NCBI RefSeq assembly: GCF_000058485.1
Contig: NC_008278.1
Coordinates: 5,388,962 to 5,452,961, forward strand
Source of the DNA: Frankia alni ACN14a
GTDB lineage: Bacteria > Actinomycetota > Actinomycetes > Frankiales > Frankiaceae
Reading direction: 5' to 3'
DNA length: 64,000 nt
Within the stretch, counting starts at the first letter, position 1. Every line of letters starts with the position of its first letter. Made by a program: the position numbers and the translations under genes. Below, in pieces: positions 11,153 through 20,867 of the stretch. The notes beneath the pieces are model-generated. The model did not search any database. It was not told the origin of the DNA and was given only the letters and a program-made list of their open reading frames with translations.

Positions 11153-13131
11153 GGCTCCATTCTGCTCGTCCGCGGCGGCGGGGCAGGGCGCACGTCGACC
11201 GACCCGACCGGCGCCGCCGGGGCCACCGCCCCCGCTTCCGGGCCCGACACCGCCGCCGCCGGACCCACCGCGACCGCCCCAACACCCGCCGCCCAGGACT
11301 GGTGCATCCGGCGGTACACCCCGGGCACGGCGACCAACGCGTGGTGATGGCCTCGTTGCACGATGCGCCCGGCGTCCACGACGACGATGTCCTGCGCCGC
11401 CTCCGCGGTCGACAGCCGGTGCGCGATCGTCACCGAGGTGCGGTCCCGGGTCAGTTCGACCAGCGCCGCCGACAGGCGCACCTCGGTCTCGGGGTCCACC
11501 GCGGAGGTGGCCTCGTCCAGGACCAGCAGGTCCGGATCGGCCAGCCGGGCGCGGGCCAGCGCGACGAGCTGCCGCTCGCCGGCCGACAGTCGCGACCCGC
11601 CCTCCCCCACCCGGGTTGCCAGCCCCGCCGGCAGCCCGGCGAGCCAGTCGGCGAGGCCCAGTGCCTCGAAGGCGGCGCGGACGGCCTCGTCGTCGGCCCC
11701 GGGGCGGCCGTAGCGGACGTTGTCGGCGATCGTGAGGTCGAACAGGAACCCGTCCTGCGGCACGAGCAGCACCCGGCCGCGCAGCGAGGCGAACCGCACC
11801 TCGGGCAGCGGCACGCCGCCGATGCGCACGGTGCCCGTGGTCGGATCCATCAGCCGGGTGAGCAGCTTGGCCATGGTCGTCTTGCCGGACCCGGTCTCGC
11901 CGACCACCGCCACCCGGGTGCGCGGGGCGATCTCCAGGTCGACGTCGCGCAGCACCGGCGGCCCGTCGGGATAGGCGAACCCGACCCCGTCGAACCGCAC
12001 CCCCAGCGGTCCGGCCGGCAGGTCCCGGCCGGCCTGGGCCGTGACCGGGCCGCGTTCTCTGCCGGGAGCCGGTCCGACGCGACTGCGGGGCGCCGGCAGT
12101 CGGCCGACGGCCGGGCCGAGGGCGGGGTCGCGGACGTCGGTCGGGATGTCCAGGACGTCGAGCACCCGGCGCAGCCCGGCCAGCGCGTTGGCCGCGTCGT
12201 TGAGCACCTCGGTCATGGACTGGATCGGCATGACGAACAGGGTCATCAGGAACAGGAACGCGATCAGCCGCCCGGTGGTGAGGGAGCCGGCGACGCCGAG
12301 CGCCACTCCCGCCGTCACGACCGCGGCGGTGGCCAGCGCGGCGACCAGCTCACTGAGCGAGAAGACCCCGGCGACGACCCGCTGCGCCTCGATCTGGGCG
12401 GACCGATAGCGGCCGATGGTCCGGTCGATGCGCCGCCCGGTCCGTTCCTGGACGCCGTAGGCCCGCACGACCGGGGCGCCGACCACCGCCTCGGACACGG
12501 CGCCCAACAGCTCGCCGACCCGTTCGCGCACGATCGCGTAGCGACCGGCGAGGCGGCGCTGCACCAGCCGGGTCACGACGAACAGGGGGACGAAGAACGC
12601 GTAGACGAGGAGGGTCAGCTGCCACGAGTAGACGACCATCAGCACGGTGGCCAGCAGCATCTGGCCGGAGGAGACCAGCAGCATCACGCCGCCGAACTGG
12701 AGGAACTGCGACATCTGGTCGACGTCGCTGGTCACCCGGGAGGTCAGCGAGCCGCGGCGTTGGGCGGACTGGCTGAGCATCGACAGGTCGTGGATGTGTC
12801 GGAAGGCGTGCACCCGCAGGGTGGCGAGGGTGCCCTCGGACAGGCGGTAGAGCCGCAGGTTCATCCGGTAGGTGGCGACGGTGGTCAGCACGATGACGAC
12901 CGCGGCCGCGCCGACGGCCACGGCGACCAGGCCGACGTCGGCGCCGTCGTCGGTGAGCCCACGGTCGAGGGTCTGCTGCACGACCACCGGGATGACGACC
13001 TTCCCCGTGGTGGCCACCAGGGCAAGCGCGAGCGTGCCGAGCAGGCCCCGGGTCAGGTCGGGGGACAGCGCGCGCAGCCGGCGAAACGTTGCCGCGAGCG
13101 TGGGCTGGACCGGCGGGGCCGGAGTCCTCAC
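11149..13131 (-). CDS. ABC exporter half-transporter with catalytic NBD
   Basis: A 660-aa type IV ABC exporter: six membrane helices in residues ~30-320, then a nucleotide-binding domain. It has Walker [10 protein letters not shown], Walker [13 protein letters not shown] with the catalytic Glu, and H-loop IAHRLS. The signature is LSAGERQ instead of LSGGQ. It overlaps the next ABC gene upstream and hisI downstream by 4 bp. The divergent signature pairs with the degenerate Walker B/H-loop of its partner, the pattern of heterodimeric exporters with one consensus and one degenerate ATP site. Substrate unknown; the link with histidine genes may be only transcriptional. Confidence 0.9.
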   Translation of the reverse strand: MRTPAPPVQPTLAATFRRLRALSPDLTRGLLGTLALALVATTGKVVIPVVVQQTLDRGLTDDGADVGLVAVAVGAAAVVIVLTTVATYRMNLRLYRLSEGTLATLRVHAFRHIHDLSMLSQSAQRRGSLTSRVTSDVDQMSQFLQFGGVMLLVSSGQMLLATVLMVVYSWQLTLLVYAFFVPLFVVTRLVQRRLAGRYAIVRERVGELLGAVSEAVVGAPVVRAYGVQERTGRRIDRTIGRYRSAQIEAQRVVAGVFSLSELVAALATAAVVTAGVALGVAGSLTTGRLIAFLFLMTLFVMPIQSMTEVLNDAANALAGLRRVLDVLDIPTDVRDPALGPAVGRLPAPRSRVGPAPGRERGPVTAQAGRDLPAGPLGVRFDGVGFAYPDGPPVLRDVDLEIAPRTRVAVVGETGSGKTTMAKLLTRLMDPTTGTVRIGGVPLPEVRFASLRGRVLLVPQDGFLFDLTIADNVRYGRPGADDEAVRAAFEALGLADWLAGLPAGLATRVGEGGSRLSAGERQLVALARARLADPDLLVLDEATSAVDPETEVRLSAALVELTRDRTSVTIAHRLSTAEAAQDIVVVDAGRIVQRGHHHALVAVPGVYRRMHQSWAAGVGAVAVGPAAAVSGPEAGAVAPAAPVGSVDVRPAPPPRTSRMEP

Positions 13132-15107
13132 GGGGCCGCCTCCGGTTCGAGCTCCCGGACGTGCTCGGAGACGGCGGGCTCTGGGAGGGCAGGCTCACGC
13201 CCCTGGACGGCGGGCTCGCGGACGGCGGGCTCGGGGAGGGCGCCGGCCGCGCGGGCGGCGGCCTCGTAGGCGGTGAGCAGGGCGGTGTAACGCGGGGAGG
13301 AGGCGAGCAGGTCCTCGTGTCGACCGCGTCCGATGACCCGGCCGGCGTCGAGGTGGATCACCTCGTCGGCCAGCGCGATCGTGGAGCGGCGCTGGGCGAC
13401 GACCACGACGGTCGAGGCGCCGGCACGTGCTCGCAGGTCGGCGAGGATCGCCGCCTCCACCCGGGGATCGACGCTGGCGGTGGCGTCGTCGAGGACGAGC
13501 AGCCGCGGGGCGCGGACGAGCGCGCGAGCCAGGCCGATCCGTTGGCGCTGGCCGCCGGACAGGGAGGTCCCGCGCTCGCCGACCATGGTGTCGAGGCCGT
13601 CGGGCAGGGCGGCGACGAAGCCGTCGGCCTGCGCGCGGCGCAGCGCCGCCCAGACCTCGTCGTCGGCGGCCTCCATGCCCAGGGTCACGTTGGCCCGCAC
13701 GGTGTCGTCGAACAGGAACGCCTGCTGGGCGACGACGGCGACGGCTCGGCTCACCTCGCCGGCGGCGAGTTCGCGCAGGTCGACACCGTCGAGCAGCACG
13801 GTGCCGGCCTGCGGGTCGACGAGCCGCGCGAGCAGGTTCACCAGGGAGGACTTGCCGGCGCCGGTGCGGCCGGTGATCGCGACGACGCTGCCCGCGGTCA
13901 CGTCGAAGCTCACCGCGTCCACCACCGGCCGCGGCGGCGGATCGCCGGCGCTCGCGCGCTCCGCCGGCTCGCCGCTCGGGTCTGCGCCGGCGTCGAGAGT
14001 AGCACCGGAGGAGGTCGGGTAGCTGTAGGTGACGGCGTCGAGGCGCAGTGACGCGGGGCCAGTCGTGGTCAGCGTGCGCGAGCCGTACTCCTCGTGCCCT
14101 TGGGCCCGCAATACCGCCTCGACCCGGTCGTAGCCGACGACCTCCCGCGGCAGGTCCCCGAACACCCAGCCGAACGCCCGCAGCGGGAAGGCGAGCAGGG
14201 TGAACAGGTAGGCGACCCGAACGAGCTGGCCGACGTCCATCGCCCCGGCGTCGATGCGGATCGCGCCGACCAGCAGCACCAGCAGGATCCCCAGGTTCGG
14301 CAGGGCCTCCATCACGGGGTCGAACAGGCCCCGCAACCGGCCCGCGTGGATCATCGCGTCGCGCAGGTGCTCGGCGCGGACGGCGAAGCGGGCGGTCTCG
14401 TCCTCCTCCCGGCCGAGGGTCTTGACGACGAGGGCGCCGTCGAACGACTCGTGCGCCACCGCGCTGACCTCCCCGCGCAACTGCTGGGCCCGGGAGTACA
14501 GCGGCCACACCCGCCGCCCGTACCAGACGTTGAGCACGCCGAACGTCGGGAAGATCACGAAACCGATCAGCGCCAGCACCGGGTCGGTGACCACGAGCAG
14601 CACCAGCGCCACCACGAGCATGACGAGCGCGCCGAGCGCGAACGGCAGCGGCATCACCGGGGCCCAGGCCGCCTCGACGTCCGAGTTGGCGTTCGACAGC
14701 AGCGTGCCGGTGGAGTGCCGCTGATGCCAGGACAGCGGCAACCGCAGGTACTGGCGGGTCACCGCGTGCCGGTGCCGCGCCTGCAGCCGGAACACGACCG
14801 TTCCGCCGGCGAGGCGGCGCAGGAACATGCCGAGCGCCCGCGCGAGGCCGACGAGGCTCAGCGCCGCCGCGGCCAGGGCGACTCCCGACCAGTCGGCGTA
14901 CCCCCGCCGGATCGCCGGGATCACCACCCGGTCCGTGGCCTCGCCGAGCACGAGGGAGCTCGCCACCCCCGTCAGCGTGAACAGGCAGCCACCGACCGTT
15001 GCCACGGCGAACAGGCGGGGCTCGTCGCGGATGCCCCGCCCGAGGTTCGCGAAGCCCTGGCCGATGACCCCGGGTTGTCGCCCCGGCTCCGCCACCCGCT
15101 CCGACAT
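13128..15107 (-). CDS. ABC exporter half-transporter with degenerate NBD
   Basis: Partner of the ABC gene just downstream (4-bp overlap). About six membrane helices lie in residues ~40-320. The NBD has Walker A GRTGAGKSS and canonical LSGGQRQ, but Walker B is LLVLDDATASVD (Asp for Glu) and the H-loop is VAQRRS (Gln for His). Those two changes mark the degenerate half of heterodimeric exporters. A ~30-residue insert (GADPSGEPAERASAGD) precedes the NBD. The last ~45 residues repeat EPAV/EPAL motifs. I prefer ATG 15107, placed 6 nt after GGAGG, over GTG 15113, which lies inside that spacing. Confidence 0.9.
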   Translation of the reverse strand: MSERVAEPGRQPGVIGQGFANLGRGIRDEPRLFAVATVGGCLFTLTGVASSLVLGEATDRVVIPAIRRGYADWSGVALAAAALSLVGLARALGMFLRRLAGGTVVFRLQARHRHAVTRQYLRLPLSWHQRHSTGTLLSNANSDVEAAWAPVMPLPFALGALVMLVVALVLLVVTDPVLALIGFVIFPTFGVLNVWYGRRVWPLYSRAQQLRGEVSAVAHESFDGALVVKTLGREEDETARFAVRAEHLRDAMIHAGRLRGLFDPVMEALPNLGILLVLLVGAIRIDAGAMDVGQLVRVAYLFTLLAFPLRAFGWVFGDLPREVVGYDRVEAVLRAQGHEEYGSRTLTTTGPASLRLDAVTYSYPTSSGATLDAGADPSGEPAERASAGDPPPRPVVDAVSFDVTAGSVVAITGRTGAGKSSLVNLLARLVDPQAGTVLLDGVDLRELAAGEVSRAVAVVAQQAFLFDDTVRANVTLGMEAADDEVWAALRRAQADGFVAALPDGLDTMVGERGTSLSGGQRQRIGLARALVRAPRLLVLDDATASVDPRVEAAILADLRARAGASTVVVVAQRRSTIALADEVIHLDAGRVIGRGRHEDLLASSPRYTALLTAYEAAARAAGALPEPAVREPAVQGREPALPEPAVSEHVRELEPEAAP

Positions 15108-15159
15108 CGTCACCCTCCGTCAACACGTCACGGCAGCGGCGCCGGCGTGGTGGCGGCGG

Positions 15160-15924
15160 TCAGCGCACCGGAACGCCCGTGTCCCGCAGCGCCGCCTTCA
15201 CCTCGCCGATGCGCAGCTGCCCGAAATGGAACACGCTGGCCGCGAGCACCGCGTCCGCGCCCGCGCCGACCGCCGGCGCGAAATGAGCGAGGTCACCGGC
15301 CCCGCCGCTGGCGATCACCGGCACGTCGACCTCGGCGCGCACGGCGGAGATCATCTCCAGATCGTAGCCGTCCCGGGTCCCGTCGGCGTCCATCGAATTG
15401 AGCAGGATCTCGCCGGCACCGAGCTCGACCACGCGCGAAGTCCAGCCGACCGCGTCGATTCCGGTTCCCCGGCGACCACCGTGCGTAGTCACCTCGAAGC
15501 GGGGACCCGCCGGATCCGGGCAGCGCCGGGCGTCCACCGAGATCACGATGCACTGGTTGCCGAACCGGTGCGCGCACTCGCGGACCAGCTCGGGCCGGCC
15601 CACCGCGGCCGTGTTGATCCCCACCTTGTCGGCCCCGGCGCGCAGCAGCCGGTTGACGTCGTCAGCGGAACGGACCCCGCCTCCGACGGTGAGCGGGATG
15701 AACACCTGCTCGGCGGTGCGCCGGACGATGTCGTACGTGGTCTCCCGGTCGCCACTCGACGCCGTGATGTCGAGGAACGTCAGCTCGTCGGCGCCCTCGG
15801 CGTCGTAGAGCCGGGCCATCTCGACCGGGTCCCCGGCGTCGCGCAGGTCGGTGAAGTTCACGCCCTTGACCACCCGCCCGCCGTCGACGTCGAGGCAGGG
15901 AATCACCCGAACCGCGACGCTCAC
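15160..15924 (-). CDS. hisF: Imidazole glycerol phosphate synthase cyclase subunit
   Basis: Works with HisH to make imidazole glycerol phosphate and AICAR. The 254-aa barrel starts [21 protein letters not shown], with the first catalytic Asp in CLDVD and the second in [10 protein letters not shown]. Phosphate-binding loops are TVGGGVRS and IASGGAGD. The GTG start at 15924 overlaps the priA stop by 4 bp. A longer fused reading frame to 16512 is a shadow across priA. Its partner hisH lies 24 kb away, past the island. Confidence 0.97.
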   Translation of the reverse strand: MSVAVRVIPCLDVDGGRVVKGVNFTDLRDAGDPVEMARLYDAEGADELTFLDITASSGDRETTYDIVRRTAEQVFIPLTVGGGVRSADDVNRLLRAGADKVGINTAAVGRPELVRECAHRFGNQCIVISVDARRCPDPAGPRFEVTTHGGRRGTGIDAVGWTSRVVELGAGEILLNSMDADGTRDGYDLEMISAVRAEVDVPVIASGGAGDLAHFAPAVGAGADAVLAASVFHFGQLRIGEVKAALRDTGVPVR

Positions 15925-16649
15925 CCCGCCACGACCGTAGAGGTGACGGCGAGGGCCTCGGGGAGGGTGAAGGCACCCGCGTAGAGGGCCTTGCCGACGA
16001 TCGCGCCCTCGACGCCGGGCACCGCGGCGATCGCCACGAGGTCGGCGAGCGCGGACACTCCCCCGCTGGCGACGACCGGCCGGTCGGTCACCGCGGTCAC
16101 CGAGCGCAGCAGCTCGACGTTCGGGCCGGTCAGCGTGCCGTCGCGGCGCACGTCGGTCACCACGTAGCGGGCGCAGCCGTCGGCGTCGAGGCGGGCGAGC
16201 ACCTCGAACAGCTCGCCGCCGTCCTGGGTCCAGCCGCGGGCGGCCAGCGTCGTGCCGCGCACGTCGAGCCCGACGGCGATCCGGTCGCCCACCCGGTCGA
16301 TCGCCCGGCGCACCCAGTCGGGATCCTCCAGGGCGGCCGTGCCGATGTTGACCCGCGCCGCGCCGGTGGCCAGCGCCGCGTCGAGGGAGTCGTCGTCGCG
16401 GATGCCGCCGGAGAGCTCCACGGCCACGTCGACCGAGCGGACGACCTCGGCGATCAGCTCGCGGTTCGAGCCGCGGCCGAACGCGGCGTCGAGGTCGACG
16501 AGATGGATCCACTCGGCGCCGTCACGCTGCCAGGTCAGCGCCGCCTCGAGCGGATCACCGTACGAGGTCTCGGATCCGGCCTCGCCCTGAACGAGCCGGA
16601 CGGCCCGCCCGTCGGCCACATCGACGGCGGGAAGCAGAGTAAGCGTCAC
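15921..16649 (-). CDS. priA: Bifunctional HisA/TrpF isomerase (PriA)
   Basis: Isomerises both ProFAR (histidine) and phosphoribosylanthranilate (tryptophan), as established for actinobacterial PriA. The barrel begins [13 protein letters not shown], with the catalytic Asp in PAVDV and the general acid in [11 protein letters not shown]; phosphate loops are ELSGGIRD and VASGGVSA. No trpF is present among the trp genes here, consistent with the dual role. GTG 16649 follows a TAGGGT box by 7 nt (leaderless pattern); GTG 16658 would lie inside that box. The usual upstream neighbour, hisH, is displaced by the island, so this promoter may be what keeps the downstream genes expressed. Confidence 0.95.
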   Translation of the reverse strand: MTLTLLPAVDVADGRAVRLVQGEAGSETSYGDPLEAALTWQRDGAEWIHLVDLDAAFGRGSNRELIAEVVRSVDVAVELSGGIRDDDSLDAALATGAARVNIGTAALEDPDWVRRAIDRVGDRIAVGLDVRGTTLAARGWTQDGGELFEVLARLDADGCARYVVTDVRRDGTLTGPNVELLRSVTAVTDRPVVASGGVSALADLVAIAAVPGVEGAIVGKALYAGAFTLPEALAVTSTVVAG

Positions 16650-16656
16650 ACCGGCC

Positions 16657-16662
16657 ACCCTA
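16657..16662 (-). promoter_or_regulatory. Candidate leaderless -10 box of priA
   Basis: The minus strand reads TAGGGT, then 7 nt, then GTG 16649. It sits at the left edge of the inserted region and could drive priA-hisF-ABC-hisI-trpE independently of hisD. Confidence 0.4.
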
Positions 16663-16841
16663 CGGCCACGCGCGACGGCCCGAGATCACTGCCGCCGGCA
16701 CCGCCGGTGACGACCCGTCTCGACGACGTCGCTCCCGACCGGGATGCTCGGCAGTGGCAGATCTTGGACTATGGCTGGGCGACGGCCGGCGTCCTGCGCG
16801 TCGCGCCGGCCGGATGTGGCGTCACCCCGGGGCGACGCCGG

Positions 16842-18047
16842 TCAATCGCACCTGGGGTACGGCCACGGGCCGTTCAGGTAGTCAAACATGGCGTTCCAGC
16901 TGTAGTACGAGCTCGCCGTGTCGGATTGGCACGCTATGAAGCTGTACATGAAACCACTCGGGTCACGGTAGTCGGAGCGATTGGTGAAGAGTGTGCTATG
17001 GAAGACCAAAAACACCATCTCCACATCGCCACTGACGTCCCAGTACACGGCTTTCGGCCCCTGGCCGTCCATGATGCCGGCATCTGGCAGGTTCGCGAGA
17101 GCCGGCCATACGTCAGTCACACCCAAAGGACGGGCCCAAGGCCCCATGGGCAGCATATCTCCGCTGCTTGCATCGAGCAGGACGACCCGGTTTCCCGCGA
17201 TGAACAGGTAGGAGTCGCCGAAGGCCGTGGCACAGGAGATGCCGTTGGCCCACTGCTCTTTCTCTTCCTCGCCGAACTCTCCGCTGTCGATCCGGCTGAG
17301 CCCCCTCCAGATATCCGTCAATTTCGACGGCGACCAGGTGACCGAGGCTCCGTTACCGTCCGTTCGCGCACAGTAGGTGTCGTTGAACAGCCACCACATC
17401 CCAGTGCGGGGGACGAAGGTGCATGTATCCAGCCCACTGTCAAACTGCTTGTAGTCCTTGAGGCAGGGCCATCCATAGGTGCCCCTGAAATCCTCCGGGT
17501 TAGTGTGCATGGAGTTCCCGTCATACCCCGTGGAGAAGTAGACCGACGACACGGACTCGTCCGGATTCGAATTGGTGGCAGTGAAAGTCCAACGGTTCTT
17601 GTAGAGGTTGATGGAGTTCACGGTCCACCACCGCAGGCCGTTCACAGGGTCCGGCGGGTTCCATCCTCCCGGCGGGACGTAGCCCTCGTCCGGCACCGGC
17701 ATCACAGCAGGATCGGGAATCCACCCCTCCAGTTTGACCCTTCCGTCCGACACCTGGGCCGACACCGCCTTGATCGACTCCACCTCAACATCAATATACG
17801 CCTTAACCGCCTCGAAGAGCGGCGCGAGCTCCTCGAGCCCCTCCATGGCCGCTTTCAGGAACTGATCGAAGAGCTTGTCCATGCCGCCGATCCAGACGAC
17901 CGCCTGCTTGCTCAGGTGAATGGCATAATAGAGGCCACTCACTTCGCAGTAGACGTCTCCGCTGATGTCGGCCTTGCCGATGTCGGTCGCCCCGGTGTGC
18001 GAGCGGTGCGTGAGCGTTCCGTCAACCGGTTGATGGGGAAGCAGCAA
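16842..18047 (-). CDS. Orphan 401-aa protein of unknown function
   Basis: Not recognised. It starts at TTG 18047, supported by a strong AGGAGGAG site 5 nt upstream. Composition is unlike its neighbours: rich in Trp, Tyr, Asn and Ser. Residues ~35-100 are predicted helical (LFDQFLKAAMEGLEELAPLF). The rest looks beta-rich, with spaced Trp/Tyr motifs (WWTVNSINLYKNRWTF, YLFIAGNRVVLLD, KAVYWDVSGDVEMVFLVF) reminiscent of blade-like repeats such as hemopexin or beta-propeller, and several Cys. No signal peptide or membrane segment. It is the first gene inside the island, next to priA. Confidence 0.7.
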   Translation of the reverse strand: MLLPHQPVDGTLTHRSHTGATDIGKADISGDVYCEVSGLYYAIHLSKQAVVWIGGMDKLFDQFLKAAMEGLEELAPLFEAVKAYIDVEVESIKAVSAQVSDGRVKLEGWIPDPAVMPVPDEGYVPPGGWNPPDPVNGLRWWTVNSINLYKNRWTFTATNSNPDESVSSVYFSTGYDGNSMHTNPEDFRGTYGWPCLKDYKQFDSGLDTCTFVPRTGMWWLFNDTYCARTDGNGASVTWSPSKLTDIWRGLSRIDSGEFGEEEKEQWANGISCATAFGDSYLFIAGNRVVLLDASSGDMLPMGPWARPLGVTDVWPALANLPDAGIMDGQGPKAVYWDVSGDVEMVFLVFHSTLFTNRSDYRDPSGFMYSFIACQSDTASSYYSWNAMFDYLNGPWPYPRCD

Positions 18048-18458
18048 GGTGACTCCTCCTGTCAGGACCGTCGGCCAAAGGGTAGGAGATCAAGCGGCTC
18101 GGCGATGGGCATTCGAGAACTTTTGTCCGTCTAGGTGATGGGATGCTCTGGTCTGGTACAGGATCAGCGCCCGCCATATCCTCGGCGCGCACGAACCGAG
18201 CGGCACGTCGCAAGCCCTGCTGGGCACGAGGAGGCAGGTGTCGAGCAGCGGGGAGACACCTTGTTCGGCCATCAGCCTTTTGACGGGCGGCTTCCAGCGC
18301 CGCGCCGCCTGGGACTCGTCGGGGCTGACGTCATAGCGGCCGAGACGCTCGGTATCGGCGCTCTTTACCCAGATCGGAGGCCATCCGCTCTGTGCGGCGG
18401 ACCATGCGTGGGCACAGTCAAGCCGAAGCCTCCGGGCTCCGACCGTCCCGCCGTCGAT
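18048..18458. other. Gene-poor stretch at island left side
   Basis: Only short, mutually overlapping frames without ribosome sites or recognisable motifs. The segment separates the orphan gene from the integrase remnant. Confidence 0.5.
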
Positions 18459-18939
18459 CCCCTACCGCGCCACCCTCGATCTCAAGACTGTCTCCGAGCT
18501 CCTTGGCCACGCCTCCGTCCACTTCACCGGTGACGTCTGCACCTCGGTCTTCGCTGATGCCGATCGGGCCGCCGCGAGGGCCGCGGCCGAGATCATCCCT
18601 CGCCGTCGGCCGACAGATGCTGCACCGCAGGCTGGCCCAGCCGACACGACAGTCGCCGCGGAGAGCAGCCGAGGATCGACGAACCAACACCCGACACCCC
18701 CCGACCTGAGCTTGACCTTTGAGCCTCCGTCCACACGATCAAACTGCCCGGGATGTCGCCCAGTACCTGGGAGGCGAGTCTGTCGAGGCGCTTCCGATCT
18801 CCGTAGTTCCCTTCCACTCAAACAATGGGCGAGTGAGGCGCCCTCACGGGATCTTCGGGTCGACGCACACCCCCCACGCTGCACCCCCGCCCGCGTCAGC
18901 AATCACTCTCGGCCATCGTCAAACAAGATCAATAAATGA
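18459..18939 (+). pseudogene. Tyrosine recombinase (integrase) C-terminal remnant
   Basis: The frame reads RATLDLKTVSELLGHASVHFT followed by GDVCTSVFADADRAAARAAAE and IIPRR, the typical C-terminal end of an actinomycete phage-type integrase (LGHxS.xxT..Y). The catalytic Tyr position of the usual TYTSV is Cys here. All upstream domains are missing. The frame then runs through unrelated sequence to a TGA at 18939. It is probably the relic of the element that brought in the island. Confidence 0.7.
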
Positions 18940-19009
18940 TCATCCACAGTTCGTTCGGCACCACGCGGCACCACCAGGGCCAACTGTTGATCTCTGCAGT
19001 GACCGGGGC

Positions 19010-19225
19010 TCTGTCTGTTTCATGCTCGAACGGGAGAAAGGCACCTGCGCCGAAGCCGCGTTCCTGCGCTCCATCAGCACCGGACAGATCAGCCTGATCC
19101 CACTGGCTCGCCAGGACCTCGACCGGATGATCGAACTGGTCGAAAAGTACAGCGACTTCCCGCTCGGCGCCGTCGACGCCTCCGTTCTCGCGATCACCGA
19201 ACGGCTCGACGCGAAGCTCCCATGA
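19010..19225 (+). pseudogene. VapC-like PIN toxin remnant
   Basis: The frame reads VCFMLEREKGTCAEAAFLRS and then DFPLGAVDASVLAITERLD, typical of the C-terminal half of VapC PIN-domain RNases. The N-terminal part with the first acidic residue is missing and the end after ERLD is truncated, so it should be inactive. No VapB antitoxin is visible. Its stop overlaps the ATG of the following GNAT remnant. Confidence 0.6.
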
Positions 19226-19505
19226 CCTTCGGGTTCGGCCCGCTCTGAGCAGCGATCGAGAGTTCCTCTTCGACGTGAGGCGAGCCGCCCTACGGGCATA
19301 CGTCGGACAGACGTCGGGGTGGGACGATGCGGAACAGCGCATAACCGCTGACAGGGAGTTCGCCGACCTGCCATTTGCCGTGGTCGAGGAGAGCGGGCGA
19401 GCCGTCGGCTACGCGTGTGTCATCCACCAGAGTAAGTACGACTTCGTCGAGGAGATCGCGCTGCTCCCCGAGGCGCAAGGTCGTGGCATTGGCACCCATC
19501 TGTTA
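19222..19505 (+). pseudogene. GNAT acetyltransferase remnant, frameshifted and truncated
   Basis: After the ATG at 19222, a one-base deletion puts the conserved sequence LRVRPALSSDREFLFDVRRA in another frame. It continues through FAVVEESGRAVGYACV to the acetyl-CoA motif EAQGRGIGTHLLR, then stops matching at about 19505, where minus-strand debris begins. It lacks the last third of the fold. A fragment could start at GTG 19275, but function is unlikely. Confidence 0.6.
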
Positions 19506-19790
19506 CGGGGCATCCACATCGTCGGGATACCAGGCCAGCACCCGACGCCGCACGGTGAGCAGATCAAGCGAGTCGTCCCGGACCACGCCGCCCGTGAGGC
19601 TGGCCAGAATCTGGGTCGGGGCCAGTAGCAGTGGTCACTGCCACCTGGTGATGTGGCCGGCAGCCTCTCCAGGGCGACGTCGATCGGCGTGGTGTCGAAG
19701 CCCGGCGGGACGAACAGCCGCACCCGGGGGCCGAACCGGACACGACTCCAGAATCTCCCCACGGCGTCCCGTCATGAACCAGACGACGCC
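19503..19790 (-). pseudogene. Unidentified decayed coding sequence
   Basis: Two minus-strand frames carry protein-like sequence that appears to join by a frameshift: VRLFVPPGFDTTPIDVALERL, then LLTVRRRVLAWYPDDVDAP ending at TAA 19503. I do not recognise the family. It begins exactly where the GNAT remnant breaks off, marking a junction between fragments. Confidence 0.35.
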
Positions 19791-20072
19791 ATGATCCCAC
19801 CGCCCCGCCGACGGATCGCGCCCGCGAGATCCCGAAGGCCCGCCCGAGACCACCTGACCACCTTGGGCCAGCTCCACGCCGGCCGCCCGGGGGCTCGGGG
19901 GTCGCCCCCGAAAAAATTGCGGCCCGCCGCGAAGCCACCAACGGGTGGCGAGCACGACGGGCCGGCTCGTGGACCTAACGCACCACAATAAGAACCGCCT
20001 GATCTTGGTCCAGGGGCCAGAAATCACCATCCGTCCGGTCTCCACGCGGCCGGTGACCAGGGGCGATGCCCG

Positions 20073-20867
20073 GTGACCACGCCAACCGAGACATCATCTA
20101 CCGGATCGAACGAGTGTTCCGCATACCTGGCGGTTCCCGCGACGCCGGTCCGCCTGGTCACCGCGATCGCAGGGGTCGTGGTCGGGCTGACGTTCCTGTT
20201 CGGCCTCGGCAACGTCGCCGCTCTCGGTATCCACCTCGGTGTCCCCACCTACGTCGCCGTCCTCGTCGCACCCGCGGTCGACCTGTCCGTCGTCGGCCTT
20301 CTGGGCACCCGGTATCTGGCCCTGCACCACGGGCCCGCCGATGTGATCCGCTCCGCGCGGCGGCTGCTCATCTTCGCCAGCCTGGTCACCCTGGCGCTGA
20401 ACATCGCCGAACCCCTCATCACCGGCCACTACGGCAAAGCCGCCTTCGACGCCGTCGGACCCCTCCTCCTGATCGGATGGTCCGAGATCGGCCCGAGGCT
20501 CCTGCAGGCCATGCAGACCACCACGGCCAGCGCCCAGCCATCTCCCAGCCCGGTCATGGATGCACCTGACAGAACCACGGCCGCCGTGACGGGCATGCCG
20601 CCAACCAGCGCGGCCGAAGGAGCAACCGCGCCAAGCGGGACGGCAACTCAGCACGACGATCCGGGCGCACGGGAGCAGGACCTGCTGCATCGCGCGCGGG
20701 CCGAGGACGTGCTGCACTGGCAACAGCACCAACGACCGATCTCTGCGGAGACGCTGCGTAAACGGCTCGCCGTCGGTATGGGGACCGCCCGCGGCTTGGT
20801 CACCCAGCTGCGCACTGATACCCACATCGCCCTCGACACTCGGGATGTTCGCGGGAACTGTTCATGA
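20073..20867 (+). CDS. SpdB/DUF2637-like membrane protein with C-terminal HTH
   Basis: The 264-aa product has about four hydrophobic helices (residues ~25-130), with ALGIHLGVPTYVAVLVAPAV in a layout like the DUF2637/SpdB proteins of actinomycete integrative elements. A Pro/Thr-rich linker follows, then a helix-turn-helix-like end (residues ~205-255: AEDVLHWQQHQRPISAETLR). Start GTG 20073. SpdB-type proteins act in plasmid spread between hyphae, but no TraB, Rep or excisionase is nearby, so this is probably an element relic. The HTH end is duplicated at 22606-22790. Its stop overlaps the convergent nuclease-like gene by 6 bp. Confidence 0.65.
   Translation: MTTPTETSSTGSNECSAYLAVPATPVRLVTAIAGVVVGLTFLFGLGNVAALGIHLGVPTYVAVLVAPAVDLSVVGLLGTRYLALHHGPADVIRSARRLLIFASLVTLALNIAEPLITGHYGKAAFDAVGPLLLIGWSEIGPRLLQAMQTTTASAQPSPSPVMDAPDRTTAAVTGMPPTSAAEGATAPSGTATQHDDPGAREQDLLHRARAEDVLHWQQHQRPISAETLRKRLAVGMGTARGLVTQLRTDTHIALDTRDVRGNCS

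Noticed and set aside
9588-13269. Long plus-strand frames over trpE, hisI and the ABC genes
   Set aside because: Shadows of recognised minus-strand genes; no ribosome sites or motifs.
15925-16512. N-terminal extension of hisF to 450 aa
   Set aside because: The extra part is an out-of-frame reading of priA; HisF family proteins begin at the GTG 15924 segment.
18719-19009. N-terminal half of the 168-aa frame leading into the VapC remnant
   Set aside because: This part does not resemble a PIN domain and overlaps the integrase-relic frame; only 19010-19225 is supported.
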